A DNA stretch of 37,874 nucleotides from Treponema sp. (GTDB lineage Bacteria > Spirochaetota > Spirochaetia > Treponematales > Treponemataceae): the NCBI GenBank assembly GCA_017619795.1, contig JAFZRP010000103.1, positions 1 to 37,874 on the forward strand. The letters run 5' to 3'. Shown one piece after another: positions 15,843 through 23,900 of the stretch (positions are counted from its first letter, which is position 1; each line of letters begins with the position of its first letter). The translations under genes and the position numbers were made by a program. Under the pieces are notes generated by a model. It was not told the DNA's origin, did not search any database, and saw nothing but the letters and a program-made list of their open reading frames with translations.

Positions 15843-16640
15843 ATGGATAATTTTATTGATGAAAGAGATTATAAAATCTTAGAGGCTGATAAGTATACTT
15901 TTTTTGTACTCACACGAATTATGTCACGAAACTGCGAGCTTCTTTTAAGCGACCACAAGCGTCTCATTATCTGTTATTCGCAGAGTCCGTTCCCGGTTTG
16001 GATTTGGACTGCTGACGATGCAACTTCTGAAGAAATGGAAAACGCATATAAGATTTCGGACGAACACGGTTTTCTGGACGGAAAGCATGGTATAAACATG
16101 AAGTATGAGCTTGCTGAATATTTTATTAAGAGAGCAGGGGAAGAAGGAAAAAAGCTTTCTATTTTAAAGAATATGTTTGCGTATGATTGTCCAAAGCCTG
16201 TTGATGAAGAAAAAATTAGAAAGGTTGACGGCGAACTTTATCATTGCACTATGGCAGATTTGGAAACGCTGACAGACTTTAAGGAAATATTCCACACAGA
16301 GCTCAAGCTTGATATGACAGACCGCGAAGGCTACAGAACTGCTTCTAAAGCGCTCATTGAAGACGGTCATGTTTATTTATGGAAAAACTCTGATGGAAAC
16401 TTTGTTGCAAGCTGCGATTTCAGAGTCACAAATAATATGGCAAGTCTTAGTCTGGTTTTCACTCGTCCAGAGTTCCGCCGCAAGCATTATGCAGAAAACC
16501 TTGTATACCAGGTTACTAAAATTGCGGCAAAGGATGGTTATCTTCCAATGCTCTACACCGATGCAGATTACACTGCTTCAAATTCGTGCTACGTAAAAAT
16601 CGGTTACATTTTGCGCGGAAAGCTGTGTACGATAGGGTAA
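15843..16640 (+). CDS. GNAT-family acetyltransferase with N-terminal extension
   Basis: 265 residues, AAGGAG 7 nt before the ATG. The GNAT domain is C-terminal (about 130-265): YHCTMADLETLTDF, LWKNSDGNFVASCDF, LVFTRPEFRRKHYAENLVYQV (motif A, R-R-K-H-Y-A) and NSCYVKIGY (motif B). The first 130 residues (WIWTADDATSEE ... ELAEYFIKRA) form a domain of the kind found in two-part GNAT proteins. Substrate unknown. 14 bp after the methyltransferase gene; last gene of the operon starting at 14236. Confidence 0.82.
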   Translation: MDNFIDERDYKILEADKYTFFVLTRIMSRNCELLLSDHKRLIICYSQSPFPVWIWTADDATSEEMENAYKISDEHGFLDGKHGINMKYELAEYFIKRAGEEGKKLSILKNMFAYDCPKPVDEEKIRKVDGELYHCTMADLETLTDFKEIFHTELKLDMTDREGYRTASKALIEDGHVYLWKNSDGNFVASCDFRVTNNMASLSLVFTRPEFRRKHYAENLVYQVTKIAAKDGYLPMLYTDADYTASNSCYVKIGYILRGKLCTIG

Positions 16641-16672
16641 GGGTAATTACAAACTAAAAAAAATTATTTTTC

Positions 16673-16708
16673 TGCATTCCGTGCACTATTTTTTGCATTT
16701 CGTGCACT
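16673..16708 (+). promoter_or_regulatory. Direct-repeat activator site (LytTR-like) upstream of the tldD promoter
   Basis: TGCATTCCGTGCACT (16673-16687) and TGCATTTCGTGCACT (16694-16708) differ at one base and start 21 bp apart, two helical turns. They end 8 bp before the -35 box. The core GCATTTCGT and the 21-bp period resemble LytTR response-regulator sites such as that of E. coli YpdB. No LytTR gene is in the window. Confidence 0.55.
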
Positions 16709-16716
16709 TTTGGTTC

Positions 16717-16746
16717 TTGAATACATTATCTGTGATACTCTACAAT
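16717..16746 (+). promoter_or_regulatory. Promoter of the TldD/TldE-like pair
   Basis: TTGAAT (16717-16722), 18-bp spacer, TACAAT (16741-16746). The start would be near 16753, leaving a short leader with AGGAG. The suboptimal -35 next to paired repeats suggests an activated promoter. Confidence 0.5.
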
Positions 16747-16776
16747 TAAGAAAAACAAATACAGGAGATGCAAAAA

Positions 16777-18114
16777 GTGAAGTACAACTTTCCAGAAAAT
16801 CTTTATACCGAAGTGCGTATAGAGGATAATTACAGTGCAAATTATTATTTGAAAGATGATGATGCGGAAAATAACAGTGAAGTTTCTGTTATTGGAGCAA
16901 AAATCAGAATCTTTGATGGAAAAATGTGGTATACAAGCTCCACAAACGATTTGGATTCTATTCAGGCTGAGATTGACGGTCTTGCAAAAATAGCAAAGCC
17001 AAATCCTAATATTCTGAAAAATAAAATTGTAAAAAACTTTGCCGTGAACAAGGCTGAAATCTTAAGGTTTCAGGGCGAGGGCAATCTTCGAAATACAACA
17101 ATGGAAGAGCGCGAAAAAATCTGCCGCGATTATCGCAAAAAGTGTACGGATAAATCTGTTCCGGAAATTAAAATGACTCATACCTCGTTCTGGTGTAATT
17201 CAAAAATAAAGAGTTTTTATACAAGCAAGGGAACAGAAATTGTTCAAGATTATCAGCGCTGCGGTGTTTCAATCGGACACGAACTTAGTGTAAACGGTGG
17301 AACTTTCCGTGCTGGAAAATATTTTCAGGAGTTCTACTACAAGGATCTGCTCAACCGAGAGGACGAGATGAACGAAGAAATCAACCGCAGTATTGACTAT
17401 GCACGAAAGGCTGTTCCTGTTGTTCCGGGTGATTATGTCTGCGTCCTTGCACCAACTGTAACTTCAGTTTTCACACATGAAAGCTTTGGTCACAAAAGTG
17501 AAGCCGACTTTATGCTCAATGATAAAACTTTGCAGGATGAGTGGGTTATGGGCAAAAAGGTTGGTAACGAAAAAGTTACTATTATTGATGAAGGTGATGA
17601 GCTTCGTCACGGTTATTGTCCTTATGATGATGAAGGCAACAAAAAGCAGAAGGTTTACCTTATGAAAGATGGTGTGCTCACCGGTCGTCTTCACGATGCA
17701 AAATCTGCCTCTATATTAAAGGAAAAACCAACAGGCAACGCCCGTGCTCAGGATTTTTACTGTTCACCAATGGTTCGCATGACAAACACCTATATGGATG
17801 CCGGCAAGGATGACCCGGAAGAAATTGTCCGCGGAGTAAAGGACGGTATTTATATCTATGACTGGAATTATGGTACAGGTAACTCAACCTTTACAATCCA
17901 GCCACAGAAGGCCTACAAAATCAAGGATGGAAAAATAACTGATCCTATTCTTGTAAACGTAGTAACAGGTTCTGTTTTCCAGACTCTGTTTGATATTGAT
18001 GCAGTTGGTACAGATTTGCAGTTCTTTAGCGGTATGTGCGGTAAAAACGGTCAGTCAATGCCTACAGCAACCGGCGGTCCAACAATCCGTGTTAAAAAAC
18101 TTACAATAAACTAG
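16777..18114 (+). CDS. TldD-family metallopeptidase
   Basis: GTG 16777 is preferred: AGGAG (16763-16767) is 9 nt upstream, whereas ATG 16768 directly abuts it and would add three residues. 445 residues. The TldD zinc motif HExxxH is present as HESFGH (about residues 234-239), with later family blocks GNARAQDFYCSPMVRMTNTY and PTATGGPTIRVKKL. TldD/TldE (PmbA) form a cytoplasmic heterodimeric protease that degrades unfolded peptides and, in several systems, trims leaders of ribosomally made peptides (microcin B17). The partner gene follows by 23 bp. No precursor peptide gene was recognised here. Confidence 0.93.
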   Translation: MKYNFPENLYTEVRIEDNYSANYYLKDDDAENNSEVSVIGAKIRIFDGKMWYTSSTNDLDSIQAEIDGLAKIAKPNPNILKNKIVKNFAVNKAEILRFQGEGNLRNTTMEEREKICRDYRKKCTDKSVPEIKMTHTSFWCNSKIKSFYTSKGTEIVQDYQRCGVSIGHELSVNGGTFRAGKYFQEFYYKDLLNREDEMNEEINRSIDYARKAVPVVPGDYVCVLAPTVTSVFTHESFGHKSEADFMLNDKTLQDEWVMGKKVGNEKVTIIDEGDELRHGYCPYDDEGNKKQKVYLMKDGVLTGRLHDAKSASILKEKPTGNARAQDFYCSPMVRMTNTYMDAGKDDPEEIVRGVKDGIYIYDWNYGTGNSTFTIQPQKAYKIKDGKITDPILVNVVTGSVFQTLFDIDAVGTDLQFFSGMCGKNGQSMPTATGGPTIRVKKLTIN

Positions 18115-18137
18115 GAACTAAAAAACGAGGAAAAAAA

Positions 18138-19355
18138 ATGGAAAAAGAAAAATATACACAGAAAAGCATTCATTCAAACGTAAAGATTGTTGAAAATAAA
18201 ATTGTTTCCTTTGATAAAACAAATGCAATCGAATATTCGTTCAGAGTTTACAAGGACGGATTGGCTGGCATTCTCTATCAGCAGGGAAAAATGAGTGATA
18301 AGGAAGGCTACGCAAAGGCAGAAAAAAATCTGAAGCTCAATAGACCTTATCCTTTTGAACTGGAAAAAGGCGTTCGTTCCCGCGATAAGATGGAAAAGCC
18401 GTTGACTGATGAAGAGCTTATGTCTACTGCAGAAAAGCTTCTTAAGTATCTCCATAAAAAGTATCCTGATTACACTTTTGAAGGAAATGTTGGAACTTCA
18501 ATCTGGGAAGAAGAAGCCGTAAACTCTAAGGGAATGGACTATCATGCAAAAGATGGAAATAGTTCAATCTTTATTTCGTTCAAGCATAAGGACAGTAAGG
18601 ATATCAGCGACGGTTATATAAACTTTACACAGAGAACGTTAAAGCTCAGAAGCTTCTATAAAATTGCAGATAATTATCTGGAAAACTTTACCAAGATGGT
18701 TGATATGCCAAAGGAGTGTATTATAGTAGATAAATACTATGATTATACCGGTAAGCTGCGTGAAAGTTTGAGCCTTGAAAAGTTAAAGCTTGGAACATCC
18801 TTGCTCAGTGGTAAGGTAGGGCAGCAGGTTTTCTCTGAAGATTTATCTGTTTTCCACGATGTTACCGACAAAAACACCTGGATGGCCTCCTTCTGGGATG
18901 GAGACGGCATTGTTCCAAAGAACGACAAGGTTTGCTTTATTAAAAACGGTAAGGTCCTCCGCGGCTACTGTGATAAAAAAATTGCAAAGAAGTTCAGAAC
19001 AAAAACAACCGGTAATGCAGGCTTTAATTATTCAGATGTTCCTGGCGGAAGCTTTGTAACTATGACTCTTAAAATAGGAAATAAATCTGTAAAGGAACTT
19101 CTTAACGGAAAGCTTGGAATTATTCCGGTACAGTCTTATGGCGGCGGCTTTAAGGAAAAGGGCGAATATACAATGCCTGTTCAGATTGGTCTTTTGACTG
19201 ATGGTGAAAAAATCCTTGGTAGAGTTCCGCCTTTTACAATGAGCACAAATATGTTCGATATGTTCGGCAAGGATTTCTTAGGAGTTGCAAAGTTCAATAA
19301 GGAAATCTTTAACGATAAGGTAATGCTGTTTAAGTGCCAGGTTGGAAAACTTTAA
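18138..19355 (+). CDS. TldE/PmbA-like partner of TldD
   Basis: 405 residues, GAGG before the ATG. It has the general TldE/PmbA layout: N-terminal half with YSFRVYKDGLAGILY and TFEGNVGTSIWEEEAVNSKG, C-terminal half with FHDVTDKNTWMASFWDGDG and TTGNAGFNYSDVPGGSF. No HExxxH is seen, as expected for the non-catalytic E subunit. The two genes are adjacent and co-directional, so the products probably form the heterodimer. The last 26 bp overlap the 3' end of the opposing histidine phosphatase gene. Confidence 0.88.
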   Translation: MEKEKYTQKSIHSNVKIVENKIVSFDKTNAIEYSFRVYKDGLAGILYQQGKMSDKEGYAKAEKNLKLNRPYPFELEKGVRSRDKMEKPLTDEELMSTAEKLLKYLHKKYPDYTFEGNVGTSIWEEEAVNSKGMDYHAKDGNSSIFISFKHKDSKDISDGYINFTQRTLKLRSFYKIADNYLENFTKMVDMPKECIIVDKYYDYTGKLRESLSLEKLKLGTSLLSGKVGQQVFSEDLSVFHDVTDKNTWMASFWDGDGIVPKNDKVCFIKNGKVLRGYCDKKIAKKFRTKTTGNAGFNYSDVPGGSFVTMTLKIGNKSVKELLNGKLGIIPVQSYGGGFKEKGEYTMPVQIGLLTDGEKILGRVPPFTMSTNMFDMFGKDFLGVAKFNKEIFNDKVMLFKCQVGKL

Positions 19356-19926
19356 AATGAATTGTCGGTAGTATTATCAGCTCGCAGTTAGGTATTGCAA
19401 TAGTCCAGAAATCTTTTCGCGGAATATTGCGAACCTGACTGATAATACTGTTATTCATTGCTCCGTGCCCGACAATAAGAACATCTTTTCCGTTTTTAAG
19501 GTCGGGTACAACAACTTCCTTCAAAAATTGCCCCGTGCGGGCAAAAAGCTCTTCAAAAGATTCTGCACCATCCTGGGCTACATAATTTTCAGGGTCTTTA
19601 AAAAACTTGTAAATAGGGCAGTCCGGCTTTTCGAATACGTTTCGTGTACCTTCATATTTACCAAAACACATTTCTGCAAGCCGGTTATCTGTAATAATAG
19701 GGACAGCCTTGCCTTCCTTTGCACGGTTTTCCAGAAGAAGCTTTGCAGTTTCCTGGGCACGAATCAATGGGGAGCAGTAGCATACATCAAAATTGATGTT
19801 TTTGTAGTGTTCTCCGGCATCACGCGCCATTTTTCGTCCTTCTTCATTCAGCGGGATGTCTGTTCTGCCCTGGAGCTTGTACATAGCGTTCCAGTCTGTT
19901 TTTCCGTGTCTTATTACATAAAGCAT
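19330..19926 (-). CDS. Histidine phosphatase (phosphoglycerate-mutase-like)
   Basis: 198 residues. The signature LYVIRHGKTDWN (RHG, catalytic His near residue 7) opens the protein, followed by LNEEGRKMA, YCSPLIRAQETA, a central Glu region (RLAEMCFGKYEG) and the second histidine block VLIVGHGAMNN. This is the cobalamin-phosphatase/PhoE-like branch, acting on small phosphate esters; substrate unknown. ATG 19926 has AAAGGA 6 nt upstream, and the transporter gene ends 15 bp before it, so the two form an operon. Its 3' end overlaps the tldE-like gene tail to tail. Confidence 0.92.
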   Translation of the reverse strand: MLYVIRHGKTDWNAMYKLQGRTDIPLNEEGRKMARDAGEHYKNINFDVCYCSPLIRAQETAKLLLENRAKEGKAVPIITDNRLAEMCFGKYEGTRNVFEKPDCPIYKFFKDPENYVAQDGAESFEELFARTGQFLKEVVVPDLKNGKDVLIVGHGAMNNSIISQVRNIPRKDFWTIAIPNCELIILPTIHFKVFQPGT

Positions 19927-19941
19927 AAGCTGTCCTTTCTT

Positions 19942-20643
19942 TTATTCTGCCTTGTTTTCGAGTGGCTTTATCTTCCTTGCTAGGTATACAAATGGTGTGT
20001 CCAGCAGGCTTGTAAACACATAAATTACATAGCAGGCACCTGTAATTCCTACAAGCTCGCGGAAAGAATAAATTCCTAAGAAGGCGCCAAAATTAAAGAT
20101 CACAATGTTTACAAGCTGAGAAAACAAAGTAGAGAAATTGTTGCGGATCCAGAGGAACTTTGTCTGGTCTCCTGTCTTTTTTTCTGTAAGATTCCACCAT
20201 TTGTGGTAAAGCCATACATCAAAGAACTCCGAAACAATATAAGCAATAAGACTTGCAAGAAGAATGCGTGGAGTATTTGAAAAAAGTGCTTTTACAGAAG
20301 GCATAGCCCAGTCATCAGTCGCAGGAATATAATGTACCCACAGGAAAGACAGAACTATAAAGAGAACCGTTGTGATAATTCCCACATAAACACCCTTGTT
20401 TGCCTCTTTTTTACCGTAAATCTCACTAAGAATATCTGTAGCAAGAAAGCTTGAAGCAAAAAGTGTGTTTCCAAGCGTCTGATCCATACCAAAAGCGTGA
20501 ACCAGAATAGTTACCTCAATATTTGCGAACACAGCACAAATACCAATCCATGCGAACAGACCGCTTTTTCCAAAAATCTTAAGGAAAAGCAGAGTCGCCC
20601 CAAAAGAGATTAAAAGTGAAATAATAAGTAATAATTCGTTCAT
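19942..20643 (-). CDS. yhhQ: YhhQ-type queuosine precursor transporter
   Basis: Start at ATG 20643 (MNELLLIISLLISFG), with AGG 7 nt upstream; a longer frame from 20748 would run through the promoter and riboswitch and is rejected. 233 residues with about six membrane helices. VUT/COG1738 family features include NTLFASSFLATDILSEIYGKK, VSEFFDVWLYHKWW and RNNFSTLFSQLVNIVIF. The family imports preQ0/preQ1 or related 7-deazaguanines for tRNA queuosine synthesis. A preQ1-I-like aptamer directly before the gene supports the substrate. Confidence 0.92.
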   Translation of the reverse strand: MNELLLIISLLISFGATLLFLKIFGKSGLFAWIGICAVFANIEVTILVHAFGMDQTLGNTLFASSFLATDILSEIYGKKEANKGVYVGIITTVLFIVLSFLWVHYIPATDDWAMPSVKALFSNTPRILLASLIAYIVSEFFDVWLYHKWWNLTEKKTGDQTKFLWIRNNFSTLFSQLVNIVIFNFGAFLGIYSFRELVGITGACYVIYVFTSLLDTPFVYLARKIKPLENKAE

Positions 20644-20650
20644 ACGTTGA

Positions 20651-20690
20651 CCTGGTTTTGTTTTACGACAGGAAGGACTTCGAACTGTCG
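20651..20690 (-). ncRNA. Candidate preQ1-I riboswitch
   Basis: On the minus strand: CGACAG (20690-20685), 13-nt loop beginning UUCGAAGU and ending in C, CUGUCG (20671-20666) giving a perfect six-pair P1, then an A-rich tail UAAAACAAAACCAGG (20665-20651) ending in the ribosome-binding AGG, 7 nt from the ATG. This layout of one hairpin, a C just before the 3' arm, and an A-rich tail that folds back and hides the Shine-Dalgarno matches preQ1-I aptamers (compare the T. tengcongensis tail UUAACAAAACAAGG). Regulation would be translational. Confidence 0.68.
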
Positions 20691-20714
20691 ATAGAATTGC
20701 CTGCATTGTAACAG

Positions 20715-20741
20715 ATTGTAAAAATAAAAAATACTTGACAA
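20715..20741 (-). promoter_or_regulatory. Candidate leftward promoter of the transporter operon
   Basis: TTGTCA (20741-20736) and TACAAT (20720-20715), with a short 15-bp spacer. It shares its -35 bases with the rightward promoter because TTGACAA/TTGTCAA are complementary. Confidence 0.35.
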
Positions 20742-20764
20742 ATGACAATAGGGATAGGTAAAAT
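20735..20764 (+). promoter_or_regulatory. Promoter of the giant Ig-repeat lipoprotein gene
   Basis: TTGACA (20735-20740, consensus), 18-bp spacer, TAAAAT (20759-20764). Predicted start near 20771. Confidence 0.6.
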
Positions 20765-20770
20765 TATTGT

Positions 20771-20945
20771 GCAAAACGTCCGATAATAAAAAAGCGGATA
20801 TGTTTAATAAATTTTTTCATATCAAAAAATTAAAAAATCCAAAAAGAATTATAAAAAAGTCTCATTTTTACTTAGCAATTTTGTGTCGTTGCTTTATGTA
20901 TTTTTGTTTTTTATATGTTAACTCTTTGAAAAGAGAGGTGCTTAT
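20771..20945 (+). other. Long AT-rich 5' untranslated leader
   Basis: About 175 nt, very AT-rich with T-tracts. CTCTT (20922-20926), TGAA, AAGAG (20931-20935) forms a small stem whose right arm overlaps the Shine-Dalgarno AGAGG (20933-20937), 8 nt from ATG 20946. No known riboswitch class recognised. Confidence 0.4.
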
Positions 20946-23900
20946 ATGATGTTTAGTAAGATTTTGAAAAAAGCTGGTTTTGTAACTGTAATTTTATCAG
21001 CTTTAATAGTTTCTCTTTCCTCTTGTGATGTTGAAATAGGACTTGGTTCTTCTGTAGATACACGTGCTCCTGAGATTACAATCAGTAATCCGTCTTCCGG
21101 TGCTGTAATAAGAGATGTTTTCTCTATGAACGGAACCTGTTCAGATGATGGTATAATAGATAGTATTACCATAGATCTCAGACAAACAAGTAATTCTGTA
21201 CTGAGCTATTCCCATAAAGGAAGCTTTAATCAGAGGGAAGGAACCTGGTCCTGCGAAATAAACCCTCTTGACCTTACAAATCCAATTCCAGATGGCAACT
21301 ACGAGGTAATTGTAACAATAAAAGATACCGCTGGTCGTGAAACAATCCGTACAAAACAGTATACAATAGATAATACTGCTCCTGTAATTGCAATTACACG
21401 CCCTTCTGCTGTTATTCCAACAGGCTCAGACCCTGGAAAATATACTCAATCAACAGAATACGACTCTTTTGGTCAGGATTTTGTAATAGAAGGTCACGTT
21501 GCAGACACCTGTGAACGAAGATACATCTCTGTAGATGTCTTTGATTTGGACGGAAAACTCAAGTATTCAACACTTAATGCTACTGATGAAGCAAAAAAAC
21601 GCATAAAAATAGACTCAGACTTCAGTACAACAATTGCCAGCTTTGGCGACGAAGCTTATAAAGCTATTTACGGTGATGATGATGAAGCCGGAACAAAGAA
21701 ATTCTTCTGCGAAATTACAGTTTATGATGATGCATATAAATATCCTGCGGACGGTTCAACTCCATCCGGAGAAAATGCAGTAGGAAACAGTGCAAAATAC
21801 TTCTATATGTATGAAGGTGATTTGTACAGCACAATTTTCGATTCTTACGGAATGACAAATGCCTATAAGATTCTGAACGGTTCCTTCTCAGAGGATGATT
21901 CCAGAACTTTAAGTAATTCCATTTCTCTGGAAGAAGCTAAAAAATGTCTTGGAGACGAAAAGTACAGGGAAACAAGAGGCTTCTGGTCTTTAAATCCTAA
22001 GAACAATCCGTACTTTAAGGTTTCCGGTCACGATGCTTTCGACAAGGATGCAATGGAAAACGGAACTGTTTTTGACGACACAGAAAACCACATAACAAAT
22101 AACTCAACCGTAGTTGTAGAAGTATATCCGGGCCTTGATCAGACACCTCTCGTTCAGGATAATCTTGGTCTTTATCTTCTTATGGCCGATTTTTATGGAA
22201 AACCAGTTGAAAATGCACAGAAAATCTGGCTGGTGCGACCACTTGTAGATGAAGATGGAACTACTATCATTACAGATGAAGAAGAAATAGCAGAAAGAAA
22301 GAACCAGATTTCTAAGATAGGTTCTACCAATAAGTTTACAGTTAATCTTTCTACCAAAAAGTCTTTGCCAGACGGAACAACTCTTCACTCTGGAGACAAA
22401 TACCTGTTTGGAGTACAGGGCTGGGATAAGAAGGGTGTTCAGGTAAAGAATGCCGATTCAGTTCTTGGTTTTAAGCTTATTGAAAGCGGAACAGCACCTT
22501 CAATTACAGTAAAGAGCGTTACTCCAAAATGGATTACCACAAATACAAACTCAGAAGAAAACCCTGCTTTAGTTACAAAAGATGCAGCAAAAGCTGTTTC
22601 CATAGACCTTGCTTTCTCCGGCGATTCACCATACAGACTCACAAGAATAATAAATGAGACCGAGGAAGAAGAAATAATCAGCAAAGAAGATAATCATACA
22701 GCAGACAGCTTTATAGATACATATGAACCACCTGTTGGAGCTGGCTCGGGAAAAATAAAATACATTCTTACAGGAAATAACGACCTTATTTGCGACGAAG
22801 AAATTGAGTTCTACGTTGATAATGACAGACCTGAGGTTTTAAGCCTTATTCCACCAGCTATATCTGAATCAGGAAAATCTTATTATCACTTTAGCGGAAA
22901 AGCTTCAGACGGAGATGGTTCAGGTTCAAAAATTGCAGATGTTCAGATGAGGCTTTCTTATACAGATGCCAATAACAACCCGGTAGTATCTGACTGGCTT
23001 TCTGTAGGAAAATCAGACGATTGGGAAACAACTGTAGTATTCCAGGAAAATGAAGTCTTAAAAAATATCTTCTTAACAGAAGGCGTAAAGAAAATAGAAG
23101 TACAGGCAATTGATGCTGCAGGTAATATAAGTGAAATAAAAGAAGACTACTTCTTACACGATACACTGTATCCTGAAGTTACAGAAACAGGAATCGGCGT
23201 ATCAGAAATTATCGTCAGAAATGACATTACTTTAAGCGGTACAGCCAGTGATTTAAACGGAATTAAAGCCGTTGTTATTACCGACAGCTTAAATCCTGAA
23301 TCAAAATGGACTATAAATGTAGATTCAATGACAGCAGGTACCGAACCAGGAACCTATAACTGGACTCAGGCAATTGCAGTCGAAACAGGAATTGGAACAG
23401 AAGCAAACAAGCTTAGAGAAGGAAATCATATCCTTAAAATTACGGCAACAGATATCTCTGGAAAACAGGCGCAGGCAGAAATCACTCGTTCTGTAATAGT
23501 CGATGCTGCAGCTCCAGATATCCTTACAATAACAAGTCCGGCAGCTGATGATGCAACCGGTGCAGCTTCAATTTCCGGTTCGTCAAAAGTATTTTCTGGA
23601 AATGCAACAGATAATATTTCAGGACTTGCAAGCTACAGCTATGTATTCTCTCAGAGTGCAGCTGTTCCAACAGAAGGCTGGACAACTGTAGCCGCAGAAA
23701 ATGGAAACTGGTCTATAACACGTACTGTCAGCTCAACAACACAGCCTTCAGAAGGCTGTCTGCATGAAGGCGAATGGTATTTATTTATAAAGGCAAAGGA
23801 TAAAGCCGGTAATGAAACTCAAACTCCTGTAACAAGACATTTCTGGGTAGATCAGAGTGTACCGGCCCTTACAAATGTAAACCTTGCAGCCGGAGCTGGA

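Noticed and set aside
20644..20748. N-terminal extension of the YhhQ-type protein
   Set aside because: It would translate through the riboswitch and lacks membrane-protein character; the family starts near MNELLL.
20771..20945. Cyclic di-GMP or other known riboswitch in the giant gene's leader
   Set aside because: A weak TCCG...CGGA pairing is present, but no conserved core of a known class.
20800..20949. 49-residue basic/hydrophobic frame in the leader of the giant gene, its TGA overlapping ATG 20946
   Set aside because: The ATGA overlap would fit translational coupling, but residues (K, F, Y, I) are just what AT-rich DNA gives and no good ribosome site precedes it.
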